DNA of 64,000 bases from Belnapia moabensis DSM 16746 (GCF_000745835.1 NZ_JQKB01000009.1:62001-126000), one strand, 5' to 3'; positions 18,879 through 28,156 are shown, counted from the stretch's first letter. The notes: generated from the sequence alone by a model not told the origin. Made by a program: numbers and translations.

Positions 18879-20205
18879 GGCCCTTGGCGCCCTTCGTGCC
18901 GCCGAGGCGCGGGACGGCGCCTTAAACCTCGCTCGCCGCCGCGCCCTGCTCGCCGCGCTGGCCACCGTGCTGCTGCGTCGGGCGGAGGAAGCTGCCGCCG
19001 CCATCGACGCGGATTACGGCGGCCGCAGCCCAGAGGAGACGCTGCTCGCCGAGGTGAAGCTGGTGGTGGACGGCGCGCGCCATGCCGCTCGCCACCTGCA
19101 TCGCTGGGCACGGCCCCGCCGCGTCGCCGTGCCCTTTCCCTTCCTGCCGGCTCGCGCCTGGCAGGAGCCGGTGCCGAAAGGCGTCATCGGCATCATGGCG
19201 CCCTGGAACTACCCGCTCCAGCTCGCCCTGCTGCCGGCCGTGGATGCATTGGCCGCCGGCAACCGTATCGTGGTGAAGCCCGCCGAGGCGACGCCCCGCA
19301 CTGCCGTCTTGCTGGCCGAGCTGCTGGCGGAGGCACTGGGCGAGGACATCGCTCGCGTTGTCCAAGGCGGTCCGGAGATCGCTGCCGACTTCGCCACGCA
19401 ACCTTGGGACCACCTGGTCTTCACCGGCGGCACCGAGATCGGCCGGCGCGTCATGCAGGCCGCCGCCGCCAACCTTACCCCGCTGACCCTGGAACTGGGC
19501 GGCAAATGTCCCGCTCTCGTCCTGCCGGGCGCCGATCTCGCCCGCGCGGCGCAGGCGATCCTCGCCGGCAAGGCGGTGAATGCCGGGCAGACCTGCATCG
19601 CCCCGGATACCGTGCTGCTGATCGGCCATCGCCGGGAGGATTTCATTGCCGCTTGCCGCGCCACGGGCATCGGCCTGCCGGAGACGGCGGTGGTGAACGA
19701 CCGCCAGGCCGATCGCCTCGCCCGCCTCTGCACCGGCGCCGCGCTGACGCCGCTCGCCGAGCCCGGCTCCGGCCGGCGACAGGCCCTCGCACTTGCTGAA
19801 GCGCCGCCCGGCCATGCCCTGCATGAGGCAGAGCTCTTCGGCCCGATCCTGGCCTTGCAGCCATTGCCCGACCTCGCCGCCGCCATCGGCTGGATTACTG
19901 CCCGGCCGCCGCCGCTCGCCATCTACCTCTTCGGCGCCACCACATCGGAGCGCGAGGCCATCGCGGCTGGCACGCGTAGCGGCGCCATCATCGAGGGCCG
20001 CTGCGTCGAATATGCCGCCTTCCCCGGGCTTGCCTTCGGTGGCGTCGGCGCCTCCGGCTTCGGCCGACGCAACGGCGAGGCGGGATTTGCCGAATTCAGC
20101 ATCCTTCGCGCCCGCGTCTCACATGGCGGCTGGAGCCTCTCCCGTCTTTTCGACCCGCCCCGCAACGCTCGGGCCAGGGCGCTGGTGCGGAAAATCCTGC
20201 GCTAG
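18862..20205 (+). CDS. Aldehyde dehydrogenase, probable apocarotenal type
   Basis: A 447-aa NAD(P)-dependent aldehyde dehydrogenase of the coniferyl-aldehyde/AldH type. Catalytic residues are E211 in LELGGK and C245 in NAGQTCIAPD; IMAPWNYPLQLALLP and VFTGGTEIGRRVM form the cofactor fold. The C-terminus has a hydrophobic-basic tail common in membrane-associated forms. It closes the operon, overlapping hpnE by 17 nt. By position it should oxidise a diapocarotenal terminal aldehyde to the acid, as AldH/CrtNc do in C30 pathways. Enzyme class is certain; the substrate is inferred. Confidence 0.82.
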   Translation: MPSATEALGALRAAEARDGALNLARRRALLAALATVLLRRAEEAAAAIDADYGGRSPEETLLAEVKLVVDGARHAARHLHRWARPRRVAVPFPFLPARAWQEPVPKGVIGIMAPWNYPLQLALLPAVDALAAGNRIVVKPAEATPRTAVLLAELLAEALGEDIARVVQGGPEIAADFATQPWDHLVFTGGTEIGRRVMQAAAANLTPLTLELGGKCPALVLPGADLARAAQAILAGKAVNAGQTCIAPDTVLLIGHRREDFIAACRATGIGLPETAVVNDRQADRLARLCTGAALTPLAEPGSGRRQALALAEAPPGHALHEAELFGPILALQPLPDLAAAIGWITARPPPLAIYLFGATTSEREAIAAGTRSGAIIEGRCVEYAAFPGLAFGGVGASGFGRRNGEAGFAEFSILRARVSHGGWSLSRLFDPPRNARARALVRKILR

Positions 20206-20304
20206 ACCCTCTTCATTCACGTCGTTCCAAGGCGAAAAGAGTTTGGCCGTATCTCGAGCTCATTTCCCGAGCCGTCCGGCGTCTCCGCTGGACCGGGAAA
20301 CTCC

Positions 20305-21066
20305 CTAGCTCCGCCGAAACCAACGCCGCAGCATGCCGAGTAGCCCCGTCCTGCCCTTGGGCTGGCTCCGCTGCTGATGCGTCACATGCGGCCGGCGTGC
20401 CGGCGGGGGGAGGGCGCTTGCTACCGTATGCCGCCCGGCATCCTGCGCTGCGATCAGCCGCATCTCGAGCCCGACCACCTGCGCCACCGCCTCCGGCATA
20501 TCGGCCTGGGCGAGGGCCTGGGCCGTCGTCCGCGCATCCTCCCATGCTTCGGCCCGGCGCAGCGCATCGATGATGCGCACCGTCTGCTCCTGGTCGAGCG
20601 GCGGCCCGCCGCGCCAGAGCGCCACCGCCTCCAGCCGCCAGAGCCGTGCCAAGTCGCGCTGGTCGAGGTCATCCGCCACCCAGGCCGCCTGGAGCGTCGC
20701 CTCGGCCGCGGCATGCAGCGCGCCCGTCTCCTCCAGCACATGCGCCCAGGCGAGGAAGCGCCGCGCAAGTGCCGGATAGGCCGCCTCCGCCATCAGGGCG
20801 CGGAAGGGGGCCGCCGCCACGGCCTGCGCCGCCGCCGGATGGGCGCGGGTGATGTTCGGTGCCGAATAGCCGCAGCTCGGGCATTGCTGCAGCCAGCGCG
20901 CCATGGTGGAGCGCACCGGCTCGCCCGGCCGCAGGTCAAGGTCAGGCGCCTGTTCCGGCGGACTGGGACGGAAGGGCGGCTGGCGGCTGCCCGTGCCGCA
21001 GACGGCGCAGCGCGGCAAGGCTTCGGGCGCCGTCGGGCGTGAATTCGTGGGCGATGACATGGCCAT
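20305..21066 (-). CDS. Zinc-ribbon protein of unknown function
   Basis: A 253-aa cytosolic protein. Two CxxC pairs (C20/C23 in CAVCG and C62/C65 in CPSCGYSAPN) form a probable zinc site, resembling DUF2225-type proteins. The rest is Ala/Arg-rich helix with TPR-like character (about 90-200) and a basic C-terminal tail. ATG 21066 is chosen; a GTG at 21084 is possible. It is convergent with the carotenoid operon. No function is assigned. Confidence 0.55.
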   Translation of the reverse strand: MAMSSPTNSRPTAPEALPRCAVCGTGSRQPPFRPSPPEQAPDLDLRPGEPVRSTMARWLQQCPSCGYSAPNITRAHPAAAQAVAAAPFRALMAEAAYPALARRFLAWAHVLEETGALHAAAEATLQAAWVADDLDQRDLARLWRLEAVALWRGGPPLDQEQTVRIIDALRRAEAWEDARTTAQALAQADMPEAVAQVVGLEMRLIAAQDAGRHTVASALPPPARRPHVTHQQRSQPKGRTGLLGMLRRWFRRS

Positions 21067-21232
21067 TGGCGTCAAGTTAGGCACGCTCCGGCGAAAGGCG
21101 AAGGGGCGCCGCGCGCCATGGGCCCCGCCGATGCCGGGATTCTGTCACTTTCCGGTGCCATGCGGCGGAAACCGCACGGCCGGACCCTGCGCGGCCAGTT
21201 GCCGAGCGGGCTTTGCCCGTCGATATTACGCC

Positions 21233-22183
21233 ATGCCCCGTGGCGACCTTTTCCCCGATATCGCACCCTTCGAAACCGGATTGCTGCCGCTCTCCGGTGG
21301 CCATGTCATGTATTGGGAGCAGGTCGGCAATCCGCGCGGCCAGCCCGCGCTCTTCCTGCATGGCGGGCCGGGGGCGGGAGCCGGCGCGGTGCATCGCCGC
21401 TTCTTCGACCCCGGCCATTGGCGCGTGGTAATCTTCGACCAGCGCGGCGCCGGCCGCTCCCGCCCGCTCGGGGAGCTGCGCGAGAACACCACGCCGCACC
21501 TGGTCGAGGATATCGAGACCCTGCGCCGCTTCCTCGGCATCGAGCGCTGGCTGCTCTTCGGCGGCTCCTGGGGAAGCACCCTCGCCTTGGCCTATGCCCA
21601 GGCGCATCCGGAGCGGGTGACGGGCTGCGTGCTGCGCGGCGTCTTCCTCGGCCGGCGCTCCGAGGTTGATTGGTTCCTGACCGGCCTCCGCCGCATCTTC
21701 CCAGATGCCTGGGCTGCGTTCACCGAGCACCTGCCACCGGAGGAGCGCGGCGACCTGCTCGGCGCCTATCTCCGGCGGCTATGCGACCCGGACCCGATGG
21801 TCCACCTTCCCGCCGCCCGCGCCTGGAGCCAGTACGAGGGCAGCTGTTCCACCCTGCTGCCAAGCCCCGAGACGGTGGCGAGCTTCGCCCAGGACCGCAC
21901 TGCCCTCGGCCTCGCCCGGATCGAGGCGCATTACTTCGCCCATGACCTCTTCCTGCCGCGGGCCGGGCTGCTCGGCCATATGGACCGCATCGCCCATATC
22001 CCGGCGGAGATCGTGCAGGGTCGCTACGACATGGTCTGCCCGGCCGAGACCGCCTTCGACCTGGCTGCCGCCTGGCCCCGCGCCCGGCTGACCGTGGTGC
22101 CTGATGCGGGCCATTCCGCCCTCGAGCCCGGCGTGCGGACGGCGTTGGTGAGCGCGGTGGAGCGGTTCCGGCGGCGTGGCTGA
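21233..22183 (+). CDS. pip: Prolyl iminopeptidase
   Basis: A 316-aa alpha/beta hydrolase of peptidase family S33, the usual length. Visible are the oxyanion motif HGGPGAGAG, FDQRGAGRSRP, the nucleophile elbow GGSWGST with S112, the acid in QGRYDMVCP and the base in DAGHSA. It removes N-terminal proline from peptides. The start at 21233 gives the classical N-terminus; the frame is open upstream but not conserved. A tRNA gene follows 19 bp later. Confidence 0.92.
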   Translation: MPRGDLFPDIAPFETGLLPLSGGHVMYWEQVGNPRGQPALFLHGGPGAGAGAVHRRFFDPGHWRVVIFDQRGAGRSRPLGELRENTTPHLVEDIETLRRFLGIERWLLFGGSWGSTLALAYAQAHPERVTGCVLRGVFLGRRSEVDWFLTGLRRIFPDAWAAFTEHLPPEERGDLLGAYLRRLCDPDPMVHLPAARAWSQYEGSCSTLLPSPETVASFAQDRTALGLARIEAHYFAHDLFLPRAGLLGHMDRIAHIPAEIVQGRYDMVCPAETAFDLAAAWPRARLTVVPDAGHSALEPGVRTALVSAVERFRRRG

Positions 22184-22202
22184 TGTGCTAGCTTATCGAT
22201 GG

Positions 22203-22279
22203 GTCTCCGTAGCTCAGCAGGATAGAGCACCAGATTCCTAATCTGGGGGCCGTGGGTTCGAATCCCGCCGGGGACACCA
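22203..22279 (+). tRNA. tRNA-Arg (anticodon CCU)
   Basis: A 77-nt cloverleaf with encoded CCA. The acceptor GTCTCCG pairs with CGGGGAC, the anticodon arm CCAGA-TTCCTAA-TCTGG reads CCT (decodes AGG), and the T-arm carries GGTTCGAATCC. It lies directly downstream of pip. A TGCTAGC element about ten bases upstream could be its -10 box. Confidence 0.95.
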
Positions 22280-22292
22280 GCTCTATTTCAGT

Positions 22293-22318
22293 GAGCAGAA
22301 GCAAGGGCTGCTCCTTTT
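22293..22318 (+). terminator. Intrinsic terminator after tRNA-Arg
   Basis: The stem GAGCAG/CTGCTC with a 9-nt loop is followed by CTTTT, 13 nt after the tRNA 3' end. This is the classical place and shape for termination of a tRNA transcript. Confidence 0.65.
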
Positions 22319-22620
22319 GCACCTCGCCTCCTCACTGCTTGGACCCGCGTTCAGGGACGCGAGAACGGGGCGAAAACATCCCAACCCGGGAGCATGACGT
22401 GACCAACCGCCTGCTTCGGTGACCCGGTGGCGGTTCATCGGGGGAGGCATGGGCCAGCCGGGGTACCCGGATAGCGGATGTAACCGAACACCAAACATTC
22501 CCAATACAAGCCGGATACCACTTTGCCAGCGCCCACAGGTGCTGCCGAAAGCTTCGGACTGGCAGTCTGAGCCTCGTAAGCTTGAGAAGCACCCCCCGAC
22601 TGTCGGCGCCGCCTACCAGT
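22319..22620. other. Gene-free stretch downstream of tRNA-Arg
   Basis: About 300 bp with only short, non-conserved frames. It lies between a tRNA 3' end and a gene, a common integration place, but no integrase fragment or duplicated tRNA end could be seen by eye. Confidence 0.4.
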
Positions 22621-23316
22621 TCAAGCCGGTTCCCACCTGATGCGATGGCTGGTGCGGTCCACAACGCGCTTCACTCCCGGCACATTCTCGGCAAGCACGC
22701 AAAGCGCGCGGCTGACCGCCCCCGAGCGGCTGAAGCCGAAGACTTCCACTACCCCATCCTGGACATGCACCGCGGTATGAACCGTGTCAGCCCAAGGCTC
22801 ACGCTGCATGGCGGCGATGACGGCGCGGTGGATTTCGTCGTCGGTGGAGTTGTCGGCCTGCGGTGCCTGCTGCGAGACGAGAGCGCGGACAAGATCGGAG
22901 CGAGTTACGACACCAAGCAGCTTCCCGACCTCGGTGATCGGCACGCGGCGAATCCGACGCTCCTCCATGATGCGGGCAACGTGCGCGGCGCTGTCGCCAG
23001 GGCTCGCTGTCACCACCTGCTCGGTCATGACCTCGCTGGCCTTGACACCATGGCTCCGGGCATAGCGGTCTGCCCTTCCAACCGGGCTGTCGAACAGCCG
23101 CGATAGCCATCCGGACGGCTGCTCATCCTCATCCGCCAAGCGCCGGATTAGGTCGGATTCGGTGACGATGCCGAGTAGCGTTCCAGCGGTGTCAGTAACC
23201 GCAACGGCCGAAATGCCGCGGTCAGCGAACATGCGTGCAATCGCCGCTACTGGCGTCTCGGGCGGGACTGTCGCCATCCCTGCCGTCATTACGTCACGGG
23301 CACAAAGCGAGGTCAT
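22621..23316 (-). CDS. Two-CBS plus BON domain protein
   Basis: A 231-aa cytosolic protein. Residues 1-60 form CBS domain 1 (ARDVMTAGMATVPPETPVA, GIVTESDLIRR), about 88-150 form CBS domain 2 (ASEVMTEQVVTASPGDS, GVVTRSDLVRAL), and 155-231 form a BON domain (DDEIHRAVIAAM, VHVQDGVVEVFGF). CBS pairs bind adenine nucleotides; BON may contact lipid or protein. The start is set by an AAGGAGG site six bases before ATG 23316, rejecting the longer frame. It is transcribed alone toward the tRNA. Confidence 0.85.
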   Translation of the reverse strand: MTSLCARDVMTAGMATVPPETPVAAIARMFADRGISAVAVTDTAGTLLGIVTESDLIRRLADEDEQPSGWLSRLFDSPVGRADRYARSHGVKASEVMTEQVVTASPGDSAAHVARIMEERRIRRVPITEVGKLLGVVTRSDLVRALVSQQAPQADNSTDDEIHRAVIAAMQREPWADTVHTAVHVQDGVVEVFGFSRSGAVSRALCVLAENVPGVKRVVDRTSHRIRWEPA

Positions 23317-24417
23317 GGCGTCCTCCTTGTTCTTGCGCCTAGGCAGCATGCGCCTTCATCAAGGTTCGGTTCCAGCACCAACTAGGGGTAGCCAAGGTCA
23401 GTTCGGCTAACGGGCAGATCGGGCGGGGTCAGGGTACCTCCACCAAGGGCCGTAGATTGCCGCTGCTGCATTAGGAAGCACCCCCGCCCCAAACCTCCAT
23501 CGCGGATTTGCCTGCGGGCTAGGATAGGCTTCGGCTGGGTTAGCCACGCAGCGGCAGGATGCGACCGAAGCTCAGTCATCCTCTGTTGAGGACAACAGCC
23601 ATGTGCAGGCGGCCGTCAACGCCATGCACGGCCGGCTCATGTTCGGGCGGGACGCAACCGAAATTTGTTCACTTCACGGAAAAATGATATTAATTAACCA
23701 GCAGTCCCGGGGGCGTTGCTGACGTCCTCCCCATCCCCTCCAAGGCTATCCAGGCCGAGGATGCGGTCGGTGGGTACGGGCATAAACTAAGCCCTTCTCC
23801 CATACAGGTCCCGACATGCCCCCCGTCGATCGCCTCTGCCCCTCGGCAGAAGTGCCGGCAGATGATGCCTGCACGCTTAAGTCTATAAGTAGGCCCCCCC
23901 CGGGGGCCGTATAACCATGAGGGTCATCTTGAGGGACAAGAAGCCGCTCCGGACAATGATTGGCTGCAAGATTTCTTCGACAGGGAAACTGACCTGTGGA
24001 AGCTTCGGTCGGCATCCCTTCGACGCAGCTTCCTCGCTCAGTCCCGGAATTCGAGGCCCGAGATTCCTCCAAGACACCCGCGGCACGCCCCTCACGATCG
24101 AGAAAACCGGCGCCCACGCCTGAACCAATTGCTCCTCTTCGCCCGGAGTCACCGCTGGACCGGATGGGAGGCTTCCGGTTCCCCCGGAGAAGCTGTCTCA
24201 GAAAGCGGTTGCTGCCTCCCGCGCCAGGCGCTCCTGCGCGATGGCAGGGAGGCGCGGGGTGGAACGCCACGCCTGAACTGCGCCCTGCTTCAATCAGCGG
24301 GCTCCGGCTTTGCCAAGAGCGACTGATACGCCCCAGGCAGGCTTGGGTGCAGCCGCCCTATCCACTTTCACGGCAAAGTCGCGGAAGGACACAGGTTTCC
24401 ATGGCCGTTCCGGACGA
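23317..24417. other. 1.1-kb stretch without recognisable genes
   Basis: Only short overlapping frames are present on both strands, none with family features or a good ribosome site. It includes an AT-rich patch (ATTAATTAA near 23690-23698), rare in this GC-rich window, and a GC hairpin at 23892-23908 (GGCCCCC/GGGGGCC). Composition is less biased than the flanks. It may be the remnant of an inserted element next to the tRNA-Arg/CBS region. No transposase or att repeat was identified. Confidence 0.45.
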
Positions 24418-26475
24418 TCAGAAACTCATCCTTGCCCCCACATAAAGGCTGCGCCCTTCGCCCGGATATAAGACGGCAGTGTTCGCTCCCGCCGCGCGGG
24501 CATTCTGAATAGTACCGAGATCGCTGACGTGGCGCTTGTTGGTGAGGTTCCTCGCATCAAGGAAAAGCGAGAGATTCGGCGCGACCCGCAGCCCCGCCTC
24601 AAGGCCCAGTTTGAAATACTGGTTCGCCCGCAGTGTGTTGGCGTAGTCCGCCCAGGCACCCTGCGGCACCCAGTCCAGCACCGGCGAGACGAAGCCGCGC
24701 TCCTCTGGCGCCGTATAGGTCAGCACTGTCCGCAGCACATGCGGCGGAAGGCCGGCGATGCGGTTGTCGCCATATTGCCGGTCGGCGCGGAAGCGGAAGT
24801 CGTTGAACGTCCAGCTCCCCCGCAGGACGACGCGGTCGCCGGCCGCGAGGGCGCCGCGGGCGAGGTCGAGATGGCCCGCGAACTCCACCCCCTGGTTCAC
24901 CGTGTTGCCGGCATTGAAGGTGCTGGCCGGAATGCTTGGATCGACAGTGAATTGCAGCAACTGGCCGCGGATGTTGGAGCGGAACAGCGTCAGGTCCCAG
25001 CCATAGCCCTCGTAGCGGCCGCGGGTGCCAAGCTCCACCGTCCAGGCGCGCTGGGCCTGCAGCGGCACCCAGAAGGGTCGGTTACCGACGGTCTGAAGCT
25101 GGTCGGAGAAATCCGGCACGTCCTGGCTGCGGGTGATGTTGGCGAAGACCTGCACCGCCGGCCGCGGCTGCCAGAGCAGCCCGATCCTCGGGTTGAGCCC
25201 CTCATAGGCACGGCCGAAGCGCTGGCCGGTCAGCCGGTTCTCGTAGTCCCGCTCGTTGCGCAGCATCTTGGTGCCGGTGACAAGGGCAACGGTCGGCAGC
25301 ACCCAGAGCCGGTTCTCGGCGAAGGCCTCGTAGTTCTGCGCCCGCTGCACGCCGTTCGCTGTCAGCGCTCCGCGCGAGCCGCGGGTGTTGAGGTACTGCA
25401 GCGCATCGTTGGTCCCGGCGAAGTATCGCCCGCCGAGCACCAGCTCGCCCCGCAACCCGGCCAGCTCGTAGCGCTGCGTCCAGCGCGGGGCGATGCCCCA
25501 GGTCAGCCCGTCCTGGTCGATGACCTGGAAGATCGGGTGATGGAGCTGCTTGTGGGTGATCCAGCTGTCCACATCCACCTGCCCGGCATCGAGGCGGATG
25601 GTGGTGCGGTTGGCGAAGCGCTCGGCCCAGAGGTTGCGCGCCTGGTTGCCGCTGATGGCGGCGGGGTTGGCAGTCTGCGGCCGGTTCAGCGCATCGGCGA
25701 GGGTCAGCGAGCCAGGGAGCTGCTGCCGGACGATATAGGCGCCGGCGTAGAAGCGCGTCTCCACGCGATCGTTCAGCCGGTAGCCGAGATTGGCGTTGAA
25801 CTGCTCGTATTGCCCACGGCTGTGCTGCCGCCATCCGTCGGAATGGGCGATGCTGCCGGCGGCCAGCGCATCCCATTCGCCGAAGATCGCCGAAGCCTGG
25901 CCGGAGAGCCGCCAGGTGCCATAGGTGCCGCCCTCGACGCGCAGGCTGTTTGCCTCCAGCGCGGTCCGCGCAGTCGGCGTGACGAAGTTGATGGCGCCGC
26001 CCAGCGTCGAACTGCCGAAGGCCAGCGCATTGCCGCCGGGATAGACCGCCGCCGAGCGCACTCCGCTCGGGTCGATCTGGTAGAAGTCGCCGCTCCCATC
26101 GGCGAAGTTCACCGGCACGCCGTCCTGCAGCACCTCGACGCCCCGCAGGTGGAATCCCCGCGCGATGCCAGAGCCGCGTATGGAGAGCCGCAGCTCCTGC
26201 CCATAGCGGCTTTGGACGAAGACGCCGGGCGTGTCCGCCAGCACGTCGCGCAGGGTGAAGGCGTAACGGTTGGCGAAGTCCCGCCCGTCCACGAAGCGCA
26301 CGGCGGCGGGCGTCTGCTCCAGCGCCTCCCGCTGCTCGGCGACGGAGGGGACGGTGAGGGAGCCCGGCGCCTGGCCGGTGACGACGAGATCGGGGAGGGT
26401 GGTCTGGCCGAAGGCCGGGCCGGCGATTCCGGCAAGCAGCAGGGCGCGCCGCGTGGCGCGCGTAAGTGGATGCAT
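24418..26475 (-). CDS. TonB-dependent outer-membrane receptor
   Basis: A 685-aa outer-membrane receptor. A signal peptide (to about AFGQ, residue 24) precedes a TonB-box-like LPDLVVTG. A plug domain spans about 40-160, with LRDVLADTPGVFVQ, LSIRGSG and TLGGAINFVTP, and a 22-strand barrel ends in the C-terminal Phe needed for BAM insertion. Its ligand is not visible. The upstream DUF2946 gene on the same strand is a frequent partner of copper or other metal receptors, while pobA further upstream points to an aromatic. CAGGAG lies nine bases before the ATG. Confidence 0.9.
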   Translation of the reverse strand: MHPLTRATRRALLLAGIAGPAFGQTTLPDLVVTGQAPGSLTVPSVAEQREALEQTPAAVRFVDGRDFANRYAFTLRDVLADTPGVFVQSRYGQELRLSIRGSGIARGFHLRGVEVLQDGVPVNFADGSGDFYQIDPSGVRSAAVYPGGNALAFGSSTLGGAINFVTPTARTALEANSLRVEGGTYGTWRLSGQASAIFGEWDALAAGSIAHSDGWRQHSRGQYEQFNANLGYRLNDRVETRFYAGAYIVRQQLPGSLTLADALNRPQTANPAAISGNQARNLWAERFANRTTIRLDAGQVDVDSWITHKQLHHPIFQVIDQDGLTWGIAPRWTQRYELAGLRGELVLGGRYFAGTNDALQYLNTRGSRGALTANGVQRAQNYEAFAENRLWVLPTVALVTGTKMLRNERDYENRLTGQRFGRAYEGLNPRIGLLWQPRPAVQVFANITRSQDVPDFSDQLQTVGNRPFWVPLQAQRAWTVELGTRGRYEGYGWDLTLFRSNIRGQLLQFTVDPSIPASTFNAGNTVNQGVEFAGHLDLARGALAAGDRVVLRGSWTFNDFRFRADRQYGDNRIAGLPPHVLRTVLTYTAPEERGFVSPVLDWVPQGAWADYANTLRANQYFKLGLEAGLRVAPNLSLFLDARNLTNKRHVSDLGTIQNARAAGANTAVLYPGEGRSLYVGARMSF

Positions 26476-26517
26476 GGTCTGGAACTCCTGACGAGAGCGA
26501 CGGCGGGCGTGCTGGCG

Positions 26518-26895
26518 TCAGGCAGCGGGTGGGGCTCTCGGCTGCTGCGGCGGGGCGCGGGCCGGGGCGGGCGGCATGCCCTCGTGGTTGGCATAAGGCG
26601 CCGGTGCATAGGCGATGCGCAGCGCCGGCAGCTGCGGCCCGGGCGAGACCGGGGCGACGCCGCCGGGGCAGACCGGGCAGCTGTCATGCATCGCCTGAGG
26701 CGGATCGGTCGGCTGGCCGTCGGCATCGACATGCAGGACGCGGATGCCCTCCGCGGTGCAGATCTCGATGCCCGAGGCGGCCCCGAGCGCGCCCAGGCAA
26801 TGTGCGAAGGCCTGGCCCCACTGCAGCATCAGCAGCAGGGCCAGCATCGCCGTCAGCAGGGGCGGGCGCCGGGCCATGCTGCCGCTATGCCGCAT
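26518..26895 (-). CDS. DUF2946-type small exported protein
   Basis: A 125-aa protein with an N-terminal membrane or signal helix (LLTAMLALLLMLQWGQAFA, residues 13-31) and a downstream HDSCPVC motif (C73/C76) as in DUF2946 proteins, which are often linked to TonB-dependent metal receptors. The tail is Pro/Ala-rich. ATG 26877 is an alternative start six codons in. It lies 42 bp before the TonB receptor and 26 bp after pobA on the same strand. A metal-handling role is inferred only. Confidence 0.65.
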   Translation of the reverse strand: MRHSGSMARRPPLLTAMLALLLMLQWGQAFAHCLGALGAASGIEICTAEGIRVLHVDADGQPTDPPQAMHDSCPVCPGGVAPVSPGPQLPALRIAYAPAPYANHEGMPPAPARAPPQQPRAPPAA

Positions 26896-26921
26896 CGGCC
26901 GCGGCCTGTCACCCCGGCGAT

Positions 26922-28100
26922 TCAGGCATAGGGCATGCCGACGTAGGTCTCGGCCAGCGCCGTCGCCGCGGCGCGGGAGCTGGTGACGAGCTCCAGCTCC
27001 GCCAGCTGCCGCCGGTCGTCGAATTCGCTGGCGCCCTCGAAGCGGTGCAGCATGGAGGTCATCCACCAGGAGAAATGCTGCGCCCGCCAGACCCGGCGCA
27101 GCGCCGTCGCCGTGTAGGCTTCGAGCATCGCCATACCCTGGCCGGCGAAGTGGGCACCGAGTGCGCGGTCGAGGTGCCAGACATCGCTGGCGGCGAGGTT
27201 CAGCCCCTTCGCTCCCGTGGGCGGCACCGCATGCGCCGCGTCGCCGGCAAGGAATAGCCGGCCATACTGCATCGGCTCGCAGACGAAGCTGCGCATAGGC
27301 ACGATGTTCTTCTGGAAGATGCGGCCCTCCTTCAGCCGGAAGCCGTCCTCGCCCGCAATGCGCGCCTGCAGCTCCGCCCAGATCCGGTCCTCCGACCAGT
27401 TCTCGACGCTGTCGCTCGGGTCGCACTGGAAGTACATGCGCTGCACTTCCGGCGTGCGGCTGCTGATGAGGGCGAAGCCGCGCTCGTGCCGCGCATAGAC
27501 CAGCTCCTCCGAGGAGGGCGGCGCCTCGCAGAGGATGCCGAACCAGCCGAAGGGATAGATGCGGAGGTAATCCTTCCGCTTGTCCGTGGGGATCGCCGGC
27601 CGGCAGGCTCCGTAGGAGCCGTCCGCCCCCACCACCATGTCGCAATGCAGCTCGCGTGCCTGCCCTTCGGCATCGGTGAAGCGCAGCACCGGCCGACCGG
27701 TCGTGACATCCGCCACCTCCGTGACCTTGGCGCTGAACAGGATATCGCCGCCCTGGGCGAGGCGGGCGGCGATCAGGTCCTTCAGCACCTCGTGTTGCGG
27801 GTAGAGCGTGGCGACGCGGCCGGTGAGCCCCTCGAAGTCGATCCGGTGGTTGCGCCCGCCGAAGCGCAGGATGGTGCCGTGATGCACCACGCCCTCCCGC
27901 CGCAGCCGATCGGCGACGCCGAGTTCCGCCATCAGGTCGACGGTGGTCTGCTCAAGGATGCCGGCGCGGATCGTCGCCTCGATTGTCGCCCGGTCGCGCG
28001 ATTCGATGATGACCGAGGCGATGCCCCGTCGCTCCAGCATCAGTGAGAGCAGCAGCCCCGCCGGGCCGGCCCCGACGATCCCGACCTGTGTGCGCATCAT
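26922..28100 (-). CDS. pobA: 4-hydroxybenzoate 3-monooxygenase
   Basis: A 392-aa class A flavin monooxygenase, the same length as Pseudomonas PobA (394). The FAD motif is VGIVGAGPAGLLLSLML, the DG motif MVVGADGSYGACR, and the second FAD site is GDAAHAVPPTGAKGLNLAA. RAGILEQTTVDLM and LYPQHEVLKDL are diagnostic of PobA. It hydroxylates 4-hydroxybenzoate to protocatechuate with NADPH and O2. The start 28100 follows GGAGG directly. It is divergent from a MarR gene 56 bp away, its likely regulator. No protocatechuate dioxygenase is in the window. Confidence 0.93.
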   Translation of the reverse strand: MMRTQVGIVGAGPAGLLLSLMLERRGIASVIIESRDRATIEATIRAGILEQTTVDLMAELGVADRLRREGVVHHGTILRFGGRNHRIDFEGLTGRVATLYPQHEVLKDLIAARLAQGGDILFSAKVTEVADVTTGRPVLRFTDAEGQARELHCDMVVGADGSYGACRPAIPTDKRKDYLRIYPFGWFGILCEAPPSSEELVYARHERGFALISSRTPEVQRMYFQCDPSDSVENWSEDRIWAELQARIAGEDGFRLKEGRIFQKNIVPMRSFVCEPMQYGRLFLAGDAAHAVPPTGAKGLNLAASDVWHLDRALGAHFAGQGMAMLEAYTATALRRVWRAQHFSWWMTSMLHRFEGASEFDDRRQLAELELVTSSRAAATALAETYVGMPYA

Positions 28101-28156
28101 GCCTCCTCCAACCCGCCAGGCTTCCGGTGACAGGGCTTCCACGATAGATCGGAATC

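Noticed and set aside
23746-24270. Possible transposase remnant
   Set aside because: Frames on both strands were checked for DDE or integrase motifs and none was found; no terminal inverted repeats seen.
24529-26931. 800-codon plus-strand frame opposite the TonB receptor
   Set aside because: The minus-strand TonB receptor has signal peptide, plug, barrel and terminal Phe; the opposite frame is Arg/Gly/His-rich with no motif.
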